From Reticulitermes lucifugus (lineage: Eukaryota; Arthropoda; Insecta; Blattodea; Rhinotermitidae): a stretch of DNA of 21,234 bases. The notes under the pieces were generated by a model that was given only the letters and a program-made list of their open reading frames with translations, was not told where the DNA came from and made no database searches. The stretch covers positions 10,999-32,232 of the forward strand of contig JAKCWW010005656.1 in NCBI GenBank assembly GCA_026260175.1, given 5' to 3'. Positions 9,258 to 19,025 of the stretch are shown here, piece by piece (position 1 is the first letter of the stretch; each line of letters begins with the position of its first letter). A program made the translations under genes and the position numbers.

Positions 9258-9558
9258 ACAAGGTAAAGCTATCCCAAAAAAGGCCTGGACAGGCCCTTAT
9301 GGCTCCAGGAGGTTGAGGCTCCCAGAATTTGTAGACAATTGGCACATGAAGGTGGCAAGGTTGTCAGCCCTATGCACCGGCCGCCTTCACCCCCAGAACA
9401 CATCCCTGGTACTCATTTCTGTTAGAGGCTGAGTCAACCCCAGGGCCATAGTGCGGCCAGAAGGATTAAGTCAACGAAAAATCCCACTGACCCCATCAGG
9501 AATCGAACCTGTGACCTTCTGGTTTGTTGTGCAGTGCCCCAACCAACTGCACCTCCAC
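9258..9558 (-). mobile_element. tRNA-derived SINE with 13-bp target-site duplication
   Basis: On the minus strand the head has an A box (AGGTGCAGTTGG, 9554-9543) and a perfect B box (GGTTCGATTCC, 9509-9499), the internal Pol III promoter of tRNA-derived SINEs. The body contains CTATGGCCCTGGGGTTGACT and CCTCCTGGAGCCATAAGGGC, and the 3' end is A/T-rich. ATGATGACCTATT flanks it exactly at 9245-9257 and 9559-9571. The clean TSD and intact B box suggest a younger insertion than the other repeats nearby. Confidence 0.88.
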
Positions 9559-9571
9559 ATGATGACCTATT
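9559..9571. repeat. SINE target-site duplication, right copy
   Basis: ATGATGACCTATT, exact partner of 9245-9257. Confidence 0.85.
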
Positions 9572-10281
9572 TATACTCGTACTTCAAATATTCAAGTGAC
9601 AGACTATAGACAAGTAGTATTCAGTTCTATTTATTTTTCATCACCATGTCTGGAATAAATCTGGGTCCTACACAGCCCTCATCTTAGTGTACCGAGGACC
9701 TTTGTACGAGGGCACAGAAGCCAGACTGCTCAACTCACAAGGCAACCCCATCTAACGCCACATTAGGAACGTGTGCAGCTGATACAAACTTTTGAGGTGC
9801 TTCAGGCACAGAGATTATGTAACCTTAGTTTTGTAAACAATTTTAACTTTTACATGCAGAAGAAACCTGCATGTATAACACTGAAACAGTTTATGTTCAT
9901 TCTCGGGAATGTGAAGTGTTTGCACTTCAAACAGTGACACTTCATTCAAAAAATTTTTTTCTTGAATTCGTACTATTACCCAGCTGTAAAATGAAGAGAA
10001 TATAAAATACATAAAAAGGGAAATGAAATGCAAAATTCTCTTAAAAAAAAAAAAATAAATAGAATCAAAATTTTGAAGGCAAAGTATGAAAATGATGGAA
10101 CCTTTGCATAAGAGCTCTGAACTATGAAATATAATATTGGAAATCAGGAAAATAAAAACAATGCATCTTTCTTTACACCAGTATCTGGATGTTATATTGG
10201 GGGGGGGGGTTACTTTTACATTTTTTACAACAACAGAAAAACACAGACCTTTCAAACACTGAATAAGATGAGAATCATGTA

Positions 10282-10897
10282 CAGCAAACCCTCCTCTTTT
10301 TTTGGGTTCATGCCTCCTTCCAGGAAAAGGATTCCCACATTTGGAGGAGGCGGATGTCTTGAGAGTTCTGAGCTCCCATGCCGTTGAGTTAACTGAGGAG
10401 AACCTTCAACAGTTGACAGAACTCAGTGAACCAGAAGTTGAAGATTCTGATGCTGTTGTAGGGAGGACCCAGCTGACTGCCAGTGCTCTGAAGCAAGGGT
10501 CTCCAGGTGGTGGATACCTCACTTGATAATTTCTTTTGAGGTTGACCACTTCATGGATAGGAACCTGAAATGTATGCATGACAGAGGCTGTCACGGCACC
10601 ACACAAGGAGGTGTATAAGGACATGCAGGCAAAACAATCGAAAATCACCTCTTGCTTCACTAAGTCTTCTGTCTCCCCCTCCACCATCCACTCTACATCG
10701 TTTGATCACCGTAACAACTTTTAGCCAGGAACACTGATGTCACTCTTATCATTAATTTGCTCATTATCTTGTTTCATTGGTCGCTGGTCCCCCTAACCAC
10801 ATTTTTTTCTCATTAGGTCTTAACCTTGTGCACTGCAGTTTCACTGTTCGCCCAGTGTCTCAAGAATGTAACCCCTGTGAACAGTGAGGGTTTGCTG
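10282..10897 (+). mobile_element. Internally deleted Tigger/pogo DNA transposon
   Basis: The ends CAGCAAACCCTC (10282-10293) and its exact inverse GAGGGTTTGCTG (10886-10897) are flanked by TA on both sides (10280-10281, 10898-10899), the signature of Tc1/mariner-pogo transposition. Between them, about 10322-10672 (+) encodes the C-terminal tail of a Tigger/CENP-B-like transposase. One frame has EEADVLRVLSSHAVELTEEN and, after SALKQG, the reading jumps frame to VDHFMDRN and later YKDMQAKQSKITSCF. The DNA-binding and DDE catalytic parts are missing, so the copy cannot transpose by itself. Confidence 0.85.
10322..10672 (+). pseudogene. Tigger/pogo transposase C-terminal remnant
   Basis: This is coding debris of the element above. 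The acidic D-x-L-x-x-H-x-x-ELT-x-E helix typical of Tigger/jerky-like transposase tails is readable, followed by at least two frameshifts or stops (near 10500-10530 and 10555-10610). The start and catalytic domain are absent. It lies in the same orientation as PHYHD1 but within an intron, and it has no splice relationship to that gene. Confidence 0.75.
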
Positions 10898-11102
10898 TAC
10901 TGCAATGGAATACACATACTTTACACATACAGTCTTTCTTAATTTGCATAACTTAATAGCCTTGGTGTTCAGTTATTGCAGATACAAAGGCAATTGCATT
11001 GCAGGTATCACACTGCATAATCAGAAATTACTTTCCGCTGTATTTCATCACATATTAACCACATCAAAAATATTTAAAATAAATGTGGTTTTATCTTAAT
11101 GA

Positions 11103-11414
<312 letters not shown>

Positions 11415-11493
11415 AAATCAGCACAGGAACACAACAAAAGCAACTTCAAGAAAACTGATCAAATATTTTCCATGGTTTACAGAGAAAAAAAAA

Positions 11494-11534
11494 GTGAGTG
11501 AGTGAGTGAGTGAGTAAGTAAGTAAGTGTAAGTG
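11494..11534. repeat. (GTGA)n/(GTAA)n tetranucleotide repeat in the PHYHD1 3' UTR
   Basis: Units of GTGA change to GTAA toward the 3' side. The repeat lies between the stop codon and the AATAAA signal. Confidence 0.85.
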
Positions 11535-11554
11535 TCCTATTCTATCTTATTTGG

Positions 11555-11560
11555 AATAAA
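11555..11560 (+). terminator. Likely polyadenylation signal of PHYHD1
   Basis: AATAAA 141 bases after the stop codon, followed by a TG-rich stretch (GTAATGTTCTTGATG). Further AATAAA hexamers near 11750 and 11782-11789 could be used instead. Confidence 0.6.
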
Positions 11561-12991
11561 GTAATGTTCTTGATGACAAGCAAATTACTGTGTAACTGAC
11601 TTCTCATTCTCAGGTGTACATATATATGTAACACCTATGCTCACTGTCAGATATAACTTCAAATACTGTGATGTTCTAAAATCTTTATTTTGTGTGCTTT
11701 CATCTTCACAACTTAAAATACCTTACAAATCACAAATGAATGATATGAAAATAAAAAAAAGAAATTTCTATGTATTTGTACAATAAATAAATATATACCA
11801 TTATTTCCAATACAATGCCCAGTTTAATTGTTACAGGAATTTAAAAAAAAAGTATCTTTCCACTTTTAGACGCCACATATGCATGTGCATGTGTGCGTGT
11901 GTGTTGGGGGGGGGGGCATAGAGGTGCTTCAGCTTCTAAGGCTATTTGCACCAGTTCAAAGGATTGTGCTAATAATGAACAACATTAACACAACAGAATC
12001 CACGATGCTGTGCCGAGCAGCTGGGCATGCACACGTTAATGCTGTGGAGCAACCTGCTGCCCCCAGGCTCAGGACACACTTCTGTTCTGCATGCATTGAC
12101 AGGCCCCCTCAAACTGACAGAAACCACTAGCCAAGCCACACAGCACCACACCCACAAAGACTGTCAAACTACCATTTACTGCCATGAAAACTTCAGTCTC
12201 GTGTAAGGCCAAAATTGATATATAAAAATTCATTGAGTGTAAATGGGTCTGGCAATAAAATCAATAAAATATGCTTATATGTAACAGTAACAGCATGCTA
12301 ACAAATGATAAAAATACTGGGCTGTATGGGGACCTGACCTTGTGATCCTGAAAGAAAGCTGCAGGACTGCAGGGATTCTTCCAACAGTGGGACAGCTGCT
12401 GGCAGAAATATGTGAGACAGCAAAATGAAGGTGATGTGCAATAGAATCTACACACCATGACATTTAGGCTCAAAATGCATGTAGGGACACACACTCAAAC
12501 TTTAGGACTACCACATACAGCATATTAACTAAAATTCTAAATTCTTATGGACTCAGCTGTTGGCAAATTACGTAACAGGGTATAAAAGAAAACCAGAAGA
12601 CCTACACAACATACAATAATTCTGCTCACATACTGGATTAAGGACAAATTTCATTCTTGAAGTTTTCTTTGCTTGTTCAAACATACGTTGCTCCCATAAT
12701 ATAAAAGTGAAAAAATATCGCCTCTTCACAACACAAACATAAATAAAAGTAAAAGGAAGTTTTCTATTTAATACATGTATTTACAACTGTTAAGTTCTAT
12801 GGATGTACAAAACAAAAGGAACCTGAATGATATATCTGGGCTCAAGTACACGCTACAACAAATGTTTCACTGTTGTTTCCAATTGTCTTTCAAACAGTAT
12901 AACACATAACATAAATGTTATAATAATACCCTGGGATATTACTTAAAATTTCTGAGCTAGTACCAAGCTACAGTCTGTGCTCATATTATAA
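11561..12991. other. Region between the convergent genes
   Basis: No supported exon. It is AT-rich and CpG-poor, with a TGTGTGCG/poly-G stretch at about 11884-11918. TTTATT at 11684-11689 (AATAAA on the minus strand) is a possible distal poly-A signal for the opposing gene. Open stretches on either strand show no family resemblance. Confidence 0.45.
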
Positions 12992-12993
12992 TA

Positions 12994-13168
12994 CAGTAGA
13001 ACCCTGTTTAGAAGTCTGTCAAGGGACCAGAGGATTTGGGACTCCTTAAGCGGGAAGACTTATTAAGAGGGAAGCTTATTAAAAGCNATAGGATTTCGGG
13101 ACTTTAAAAATCAGACTTCTTACAGGGAAAAACTTCTTATGCGGGGACTTCTTATCCGGGTTCTACTG
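12994..13168. mobile_element. Pogo/Tigger-like MITE, 175 bp, TA duplication
   Basis: It begins CAGTAGAACCCTGTTTAGAAG and ends with the inverse type, CTTCTTATCCGGGTTCTACTG, flanked by TA (12992-12993, 13169-13170). The inside is a series of short degenerate units of the ACTTATTAAGnGGGA type. It has no coding capacity. One unresolved base (N) is at 13087. Length and design match the MITE at 15762-15935. Confidence 0.85.
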
Positions 13169-13171
13169 TAC

Positions 13172-13177
13172 TTTAAT
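13172..13177 (-). terminator. Possible polyadenylation signal of the minus-strand gene
   Basis: ATTAAA on the minus strand, about 210 bases beyond the TAG at 13391-13389, right beside the MITE. It is a variant hexamer and unverified. Confidence 0.3.
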
Positions 13178-13388
13178 TTACCAATGCTCATTATGCCTGT
13201 TCATTGCACATTCTATAATAATGCTGAGACATGAGCCCCTAGCAGATGAAGTATATTTTTGTGTATTCTCATGTTTGAAAAATGTGTGTTACTGCATATA
13301 AGAAATCCAAGCATACAACACAATGTCCTTTGGAATTATATTTAGAAACAGTCATAAGAGAGCAGGTCCACCATGCAACAAAATCATT

Positions 13389-13554
13389 CTAGTCCATCAT
13401 CATGGACCTTGAATGCTTACATTTCTTAAAATTAAATCCAGTTGGCTGAATCACTTTCTGTAATATTTCTTGCCCACCCTGATAGTCAACTTCTTTTCTG
13501 TCAACATGCTGCACCTTCTTCAGGGCTGGCACTTTGTGCTTCAAAACATAAAAA
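13389..13554 (-). CDS. Unrecognised minus-strand gene, probable last exon
   Basis: Minus-strand acceptor ATACACAG before 13554. One base (T) completes a serine codon begun by AG at the end of the 15978-16130 exon, and the frame then stays open to TAG at 13391-13389. The encoded tail is basic and charged, with pieces reading HKVPALKKVQHVDRKEVDYQ and GFNFKKCKHSRSMMMD. The phase match favours linkage, but the polypyrimidine tract is weak and alternative acceptors at 13538 or 13531 break the phase. An unseen intermediate exon between 13555 and 15977 is possible. I recognise no domain. Confidence 0.45.
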
Positions 13555-13764
13555 CTGTGTATCTGTTGCCTAATTATACAGTGGCTCATGACCATAAACA
13601 ATGGTGTTTTGTAACAACAATTGTTCTTCCCTGGTGTCAAGATTCTCTTGTGCTGCTGTTTCATATACTTTCTTATTCTTTAAATCAAATATTCTTATCT
13701 TCCGAAGCTAAGAGGTGCTTACTGAGTATCATACAAATATAATACATATTTTCTACAATGGGTT

Positions 13765-13780
13765 AAGAAAGACTATAAAC
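13765..13780. repeat. LINE target-site duplication, left copy
   Basis: AAGAAAGACTATAAAC, exact partner of 13908-13923. Confidence 0.92.
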
Positions 13781-13907
13781 TAACTAACTAACTAACTCCA
13801 TGGAGCACAGTCCTTCTTGAGAAGCTAACAGGTCGTCAGCTAGTCAAGAAATTCCCCACGTTTTATGGAACCCGAAGGTTCATTACCGCACTCACAAGAG
13901 CCTGCCA
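13781..13907 (-). mobile_element. Very short LINE insertion with 16-bp TSD and (GTTA)n tail
   Basis: The minus strand reads the last ~110 bases of the LINE family, from GGCTCTTGTGAGTGCGGTAA through the ORF end to CTCCATGGAGTTAG, and ends in a (GTTA)n tail (seen as TAAC units at 13781-13796). AAGAAAGACTATAAAC flanks it exactly at 13765-13780 and 13908-13923. It is the least diverged copy here and still carries CpGs, so it is probably recent. Confidence 0.92.
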
Positions 13908-13923
13908 AAGAAAGACTATAAAC
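13908..13923. repeat. LINE target-site duplication, right copy
   Basis: AAGAAAGACTATAAAC, exact partner of 13765-13780. Confidence 0.92.
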
Positions 13924-13972
13924 ATGACTGATTTTGTTGAACAAGTTAATTCTTGTAACAAACATGGCTACA

Positions 13973-14001
13973 GGTTTGGCTTGAAATGAAGCCATCTTCA
14001 G
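13973..14001 (-). ncRNA. Hammerhead-like ribozyme core module, copy 2
   Basis: Minus strand: CTGAAGA (14001-13995), stem TGGCTT/AAGCCA with a 6-base loop, then AACC. The stem sequence differs from copies 1 and 3, but pairing is kept. GAAA is degraded. CTGTAGCC occurs immediately on both sides of the module (minus strand), as a short direct repeat. Confidence 0.4.
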
Positions 14002-14189
14002 GCTACAGTAACATTCATACATAGAGAAAACTACATAACCATATACAGCTTGATATTAGTTACTAACTGCAATCTGAGTTTCACAGATTATACTCACTGT
14101 CATTCAATGTTAATATTTTTTAAATAAAACTGTAGCAGTGTTTCCCAAATGGTGTTCTGCAATGTGAAAATTATAATTTAAATACTATT

Positions 14190-14495
14190 ACTGTAAGTGG
14201 GCCAGGATAGCACAGTCAGTATAGCGACTCGCTATGGGCTGGAAGGTCCGGGGATCAAACCCCAGTGGGGGCTAGATTTTCCACACCTGTCCAGACCAGC
14301 CCTGGGGCCCACCCAGCCCTCTGTAAAATGGGTGCCGTGTTTCTTTCCCGGGGGTAAAGTGGCTGGGGTGTGGCACTGATCCCCCACCTCCATCTAGTGC
14401 CGAGGTTAGGGAAAGAGTACAGCTATACCTCTACTCCCCCTCAGGGTCTTCATGGCCCGTTCTAGGGTGAACTTTACTTTTACACTACTATCATA
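14190..14495 (+). mobile_element. tRNA-derived SINE, fairly complete copy
   Basis: The head has an A-box match (TAGCACAGTCA, about 14208-14218) and a degraded B box (GGATCAAACCC, about 14252-14262). The body follows a pattern seen in two further copies here: GTCCAGACCAGCCCTGGGG, TTCCCGGGGGTAAAGTGG, CCCCCACCTCCATCTAGTGC and a GTCTTCATGGCCCGTTCTAG end. One frame is open at the start by chance and is not a gene. No clear TSD was found. Confidence 0.8.
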
Positions 14496-14510
14496 AACTT
14501 CACTTAAAAT

Positions 14511-14690
14511 AGTACCTCAGCTAGTCAAGTTATGCAACCTGAAGGGTCAGTACTGTGTTAAAAAGAGCCCACCACTGGTCCCTATCCTCAGCCAGATCAA
14601 TCTCTCTCCCATCTTATGTTTGGAAGATCTATTTTAATAGTATCATCCCATCTAGTTTAGGTCTTCCAAGTGGTCTCTTCAGGTTATATT
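14511..14690 (-). mobile_element. LINE 3'-end fragment
   Basis: The plus strand reads the complement of the LINE tail: AGCTAGTCAAGTTATGCAACC, then AGAGCCCACCACTGGTCCCT, then the TCATCCCATCTA and AAGTGGTCTCTTC blocks. The terminal block is missing, so the 3' end is lost. It abuts the SINE at 14190-14495. Confidence 0.75.
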
Positions 14691-14799
14691 GCATCCACAA
14701 TTCCCCCAAGATGGAGAAAATGTACACTACATATCAACAGTTCATAGTGAAAGCTTACTTCTGTGTGACATGAACGCTATGCACTTACATTACGTAACA

Positions 14800-15048
14800 A
14801 GGTACAGTCACCTCTGTCCATGCCCGAAAGCATGATGCTAGATGGAGGTGATTGGTCAACATCACACCCTGGCCGCTTTATTCCCAGGAAATAACCCTAG
14901 TATGCATTGCATAGGAGGCTGGGTGGATCCCACAGCCAGTCTGGACATTTTGGTGAAGAAAAAACTCCCTTCTCCTGCCAGTATTCAAACCACAGACCAT
15001 CCCACCTTCAGCCTAGTGTCTATACTGATTACACTATCCAGGCTCCAC
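14800..15048 (-). mobile_element. SINE copy, minus orientation, with probable 10-bp TSD
   Basis: Read on the minus strand it follows the 14190-14495 family: GAGCCTGGATAGTGTAATCA head, CCAGACTGGCTGTGGGATCC, CCTGGGAATAAAGCGGCCAG, CACCTCCATCTAGCATCATG. TTACGTAACA flanks it exactly (14790-14799 and 15049-15058). It lacks the end of the family consensus. Confidence 0.75.
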
Positions 15049-15761
15049 TTACGTAACACAACACAACATAAATTTGAATATCCACTTACCTCAACAAATT
15101 TTGCAAAAATTCTTAAATTATAAATATGAACTAGCAAGTGCCACATTGCACAAAATAATTCCTTCCTCTATCCAAAATTACTCCCATTTCTTGAAACATT
15201 GCCTGTGCTGTTTCCAGTATATTCCTGAGGACAAAGAACAACAGTTATTGCTAGTTCTCTGTTGTTAAATAAGGACTCACTCTCACTCACTCACTCACTC
15301 ACTTACTACTTGCATGCATGCACACACAGGATCAAGTGGTCAGAAAATAAGTTTACCATGCATACATTTTGGATTCTGTATTTTCAGCTCTAACAAGAAA
15401 AGTTCAGAAGTCACTGCACTGCCATCCCACTACTTTTCCACTAAGTCCCCGCCACAACTGAGGCATTTATATTGTGGGATGAGCTTTCCTATAAAATGTT
15501 ATGAATTATTCACCATGTGAATTTAATTTCTGACTGACAATCAAATAAAAAAATGCATTTGACAGCTGTGAGAAAATTCTGAAAGTCTAAAACAGTAGGT
15601 TAAAGTAAAATAAGGAATGTTCCAAAAAGTCCAAGCTAGCTAACAACCCTAATTTGGCCTTTCTGAAATGAATCTTAGATATCAATACAGTTACAATAGT
15701 ACACATACCAGAAGAAAGTCAGAACGTTGCAAATGATGCACTTGGTTTCTAATTGCAGGTA
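15049..15761. other. Intronic or flanking sequence without recognised gene
   Basis: It lies between the two 3'-most exons of the minus-strand gene model. It contains a CACT-type tetranucleotide tract at about 15268-15304 and short CATG repeats (about 15311-15322). No splice-bounded coding stretch stood out on either strand. Confidence 0.4.
15268..15304. repeat. (CACT)n tetranucleotide microsatellite
   Basis: Runs of ACTC/CACT units with a few interruptions. Confidence 0.85.
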
Positions 15762-15935
15762 CAGTAAAACCCCTATTTAATGAATTGCTGGGGGATTAGA
15801 ATATATTTCACTAAATCGAGGTTTTCATTAAATGGAGGTACATTGTTTATATGGAACTATTGTGGGGACATGAAAAAGTCATCACTAAATCTGGGATTTC
15901 ACTAAATGCGGGAACATTAAATTGGGGTTTTACTG
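15762..15935. mobile_element. Pogo/Tigger-like MITE, 174 bp, TA duplication
   Basis: Ends CAGTAAAACCCCTATTTAAT and ATTAAATTGGGGTTTTACTG are near-perfect inverses and are flanked by TA (15760-15761, 15936-15937). The interior repeats a unit like CACTAAATCnnGGnTTTCAnT twice. It is non-coding and lies about 40 bases from the 15978 splice donor of the minus-strand gene. Confidence 0.9.
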
Positions 15936-15977
15936 TATTTAGATACGGGGTGTGGTAGCACACTACCTGTACCTTAC

Positions 15978-16130
15978 CTGGTACTTTCTGTGGTGCAGAA
16001 TTTCAGAATAAGTTCTGGATTAATTTTTTCTTCTACCTCTTCTGACGGAAGAAAATTTGTCAGTGTCAAGAAAAAATGTTTTACTGCCTCATGATCCACA
16101 GTGAGCACACTCATTGGTAGCTCCCGAATT
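15978..16130 (-). CDS. Unrecognised minus-strand gene, fifth exon in window
   Basis: Acceptor TTGATACATAG before 16130, donor CCAG|GTAAGG. The first base completes an Arg codon begun in the previous exon. The frame is open throughout and ends in phase 2. Encoded pieces include IRELPMSVLTVDHEAVKHFF and LTNFLPSEEVEEKINPELIL. These look like two amphipathic helices with an acidic linker, in the style of alpha-solenoid proteins. Codon use and absence of stops support a real exon. No family recognised. Confidence 0.75.
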
Positions 16131-16239
16131 CTATGTATCAACAAAATATAAATTGATAAAATTATATTTGTTAACAACTTTGTGTGTGAACACTTTTCAC
16201 ATGTCAGAAATTACATAAAATAAACATACAGAAATCATG

Positions 16240-16385
16240 TTCACGCTGGTCCTTATCCCAAACAAGATAAATCCAAGTCCTTCCACCCAATTTCTTTTAG
16301 CTGTGTTCTGATATTATCCTCCCAACCATGTCTCTATCTCCCACATAGTTTCTGTCCTTCAAGTTTCTGTTATCTTCATCCTCTA
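16240..16385 (-). mobile_element. Degenerate LINE fragment
   Basis: The plus strand has the family block GGTCCTTATCCCAAACAAGA (complement of the coding segment before the ORF end), then TATTATCCTCCCAACCATGTC. It is strongly diverged and both ends are unclear. Confidence 0.5.
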
Positions 16386-16799
16386 TTTTAGGAGTCACAT
16401 TAAGGAGTTAGAAGGTCTTAAAATGACTCAAACCTAGCTCCAGTGACCAACAGACTCTGGCATTCACCATGAATAGCTAACTGTACACAGAAAGATTAAA
16501 AAATAGTGCCAGAACAGGTAGTCCATTTTTCTCATTATGTTACTACTGTAAATGAAACCCACTGTAATATTCATAGCTTAGGTTATTAATACGGCATGCA
16601 TAACAAATACTTTCTATATTAACAGGACACACAGAAAGGAGAGACAGCTTTTGTTTCAAACCTTGAAAAACATGACTCAATGCTGAATATTATTCTAAAT
16701 GCTTACACCAAAAGAAAATGAATTTTTTATACCGGAAATCACATTTCATAACAGGGCACTGACTGCAAAAATTCCATAAAAACTAAAACCATTACAAAC

Positions 16800-16940
16800 C
16801 TCATAATACTCTTGATTAATGCATGAATGCTATGACAGTAATATGGCAATTTCTCTCGTACAGCGTCTGGTGTAGGAAATATTTGCGGTCTATTGTACAC
16901 CATGTGATGTTCAAACCCAAGCACATCACACATGACTGCA
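16800..16940 (-). CDS. Unrecognised minus-strand gene, fourth exon in window
   Basis: Acceptor TTTATGTTTCAG before 16940, donor ATGAG|GTTTGT. The first T completes a Cys codon (TG|T) begun in the previous exon, and the exon ends in phase 2 (AG), completed by A of the next exon to Arg. It encodes AVMCDVLGFEHHMVYNRPQI, then FPTPDAVREKLPYYCHSIHA and LIKSIM. Phase agreement on both sides makes chance unlikely. It looks helical and Cys/His-rich, without a spaced metal-binding pattern. Confidence 0.78.
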
Positions 16941-17032
16941 CTGAAACATAAACATACTCCACAAAATTAGTTATCCAACAACCACTACTGATTAACCTGT
17001 TAATTGCATCTCTAATGAACTTCCACCCACAG

Positions 17033-17290
17033 AATCCTTCTGGACAGGCAATCATTCAGCCCATCAAGAAATTTCCCACGTTTTATGGAACCTCATAATT
17101 CAGTTACCCTGTTCAAAAGACCCCACCACTAAGTCACACAAAAGCCAGTACACAATTTCACACCCTATCTTTACAAATAATCTGAATATTCCTCCCAACT
17201 ACATCTAGACTTGCAAGTGTTCTCTTCACTTCATGTTACCACACTAAAATTTTGTATGGCTTCATCACTACCCTCATGTCCCAACCATCT
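17033..17290 (-). mobile_element. LINE 3'-end fragment
   Basis: The plus strand holds CAAGAAATTTCCCACGTTTT and TATGGAACC (nearly identical to the 13781-13907 copy), then AAAAGACCCCACCACT, then CCTCCCAACTACATCTAGAC and AAGTGTTCTCTTCACTTCATG. This is the 3' part of the family, with indels. Confidence 0.75.
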
Positions 17291-17908
17291 CTCCTCCGTG
17301 ATTTCATGACCTTAATAACATTTGGTAACATGTCCATCTACAAAACTGTACTCATTGAAATCATTCATTCTGAATATTCATACGAATGTTAATACTGTTA
17401 TTCTAAGACCTCCCAGATGTCAGAACAGGCATGAAATCTCAACCAACAAACCAATGCTGTTAAAATATGCTGATCAGCTGGATTGTCTGTACACTTCAGG
17501 GGCAGTAACAGATGAATTTAGAGATGTTCACATAACAAATAGCAGAGTAAAACCACTGAACAGCCCCAGTGTTAGTATGTCCAGTACAAAACTCGAGACT
17601 TCCCTGCACTGCTATGTCCCATCTATCTACAAATTTACTATCAATCAGAACTGAATGGCTGGGAAACTGAAATCTAATATTAACTTGTCAGAGTCCACTA
17701 CAGCAGAGCACCAGATACACAGATCCTTTGTCTGTTCGAACTTACAAAAGGACCCTTCAGAACAGACTTAACTATCAGCATTTTAGAACTAACAAAATCA
17801 AATTATGTCTTTGAGTGACAATCATTTCATGTTATCCAAATCATGAAGTACACAATTCCATTTCTTCCCAGATGGAGAATGAGGCTCCCAGCTGGGTGAT
17901 AATTTTAT
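17291..17908. other. Intron sequence, nothing recognised
   Basis: A 333-base plus-strand open stretch at 17322-17654 has no splice context, family resemblance or codon pattern that I would trust. It is probably chance within the minus-strand gene's intron. Confidence 0.4.
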
Positions 17909-17912
17909 TTAA

Positions 17913-18141
17913 CCTTTATCCTACCAGGGTGGGTATTTAAATTTTAGCACATAGTTTATGAAAAATGTATTATTTGAACAGAAAAAGACAAAATTATTAA
18001 ATAAATGGCATTTTGTGGAAAATATAACATAGATTTGCAGCATGTCTGCAAAATTCAGTAAATTCCTTGTTGCCTAAATATATGAAATGAATTTCTGGGG
18101 GCGTTTTCCTATGTGTGTTCACAACACAGGTCTTGTAAAGG
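17913..18141. mobile_element. Possible piggyBac-like MITE, 229 bp between TTAA sites
   Basis: TTAA (17909-17912) then CCTTTATCCTACCAGGGTGG on the left. On the right, the inverse end TAAAGG is followed by TTAA (18142-18145). The first six positions of the ends are perfect inverses and the next fourteen match partly (about 13 of 20 overall). TTAA targets and CCnTTT-like ends are piggyBac hallmarks. With so short a perfect inverted repeat, chance is not excluded. Confidence 0.45.
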
Positions 18142-18331
18142 TTAATACTGAATTAATGAGGTGTTATTCCATTGGATTTAACAAAATGAAGTCCTTGCTG
18201 TGATGATGTACTGAAGCTTCTTCATGAGTAAGATTAGTTTCAGTGGAAACAGATTACACTTGCAGTAAAAAAGATATGTATAACATAAAATACTCAACAT
18301 TGTTATGTAACAAATATTTGATAATACATAC

Positions 18332-18489
18332 CAAAAAAAGTGGACTGAATTCCAGCACTCTTTCAGTACATCTGTCACACTCTGAATGTCCTCATGCTGT
18401 GCCTTATTTTTAACATGAGATTTGTACTTTTCTTCTTCACACTTTTTTGTTAATGCTGACAAAGCCTCTTCACAGTGCTTTTGAAGTAC
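18332..18489 (-). CDS. Unrecognised minus-strand gene, third exon in window
   Basis: Acceptor AGTTCTTCTCTTCAG before 18489 with a good pyrimidine tract. Donor TTTG|GTATGT. It starts in phase 0 and ends in phase 2. It encodes VLQKHCEEALSALTKKCEEE, then KYKSHVKNKAQHEDIQSVTD and VLKECWNSVHFF: charged, Lys/Glu-rich and probably one long helix or short coiled coil followed by a hydrophobic helix. No domain recognised. Confidence 0.8.
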
Positions 18490-19025
18490 CTGAAGAGAAG
18501 AACTGTAGCACCTTACTAGCACTGTCACATCTACCACAACATAAGTATGTAGGAGAGACGACATTATCTTTATGTCCATGTACACATTTCAGTTACCCAA
18601 GACAGCTTGCATTATAGTCAAATTACGGGTGTCAATCAACTATAACCAGACTGCAAATGTTAAGGCTCTTTTAAAATGTTCCACGACAGCTCAGAATTTA
18701 TGTCCAGAATATTTGGTACTTGATCTCAAAATTTCACCTTCCATACATTTTCACTCAAGAATAAAAAGTCTAATAATGGAAGTGTAGTATCTGTTTTTCT
18801 GGGATGTAATGCTGTGCCACATCAAAGAAGAACAGACACCTCATCTACATCACTGAAAAAACCTAAAAACACGCAAAGGAATATAGCCCAAGTTTGAAGT
18901 TTATGCTAGTCCAAGCCCTACTTTAATGAAGTTTGTAGTTTGGCTGTAAAGGCAAACAGATTTTATAACTCATTTGATGCATTAAAAGCAAAGAATGCAA
19001 ACACATGTACTTTAGACCTGCTTAC
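18490..19025 (-). other. Intron of the minus-strand gene
   Basis: GTAAGC donor at the 19026 exon and CTTCAG acceptor at the 18489 exon. Nothing else recognised. Confidence 0.6.

Noticed and set aside
9815..10255. Minus-strand open frame of 146 codons
   Set aside because: It is long only because the sequence is AT-rich; it is Phe/Ile-rich with homopolymer Phe, lies in a PHYHD1 intron and resembles no family.
12261..12494. Cys/Leu-rich minus-strand open frames
   Set aside because: Two overlapping frames of similar quality, low complexity and no splice-phase link to the gene model.
14197..14379. Open frame beginning in the SINE head
   Set aside because: It is carried by a dispersed repeat, and sister copies at 6270-6560 and 14800-15048 do not preserve the frame.
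17322..17654. 110-codon plus-strand open frame
   Set aside because: No splice context or recognisable motif, within an intron of the minus-strand gene.
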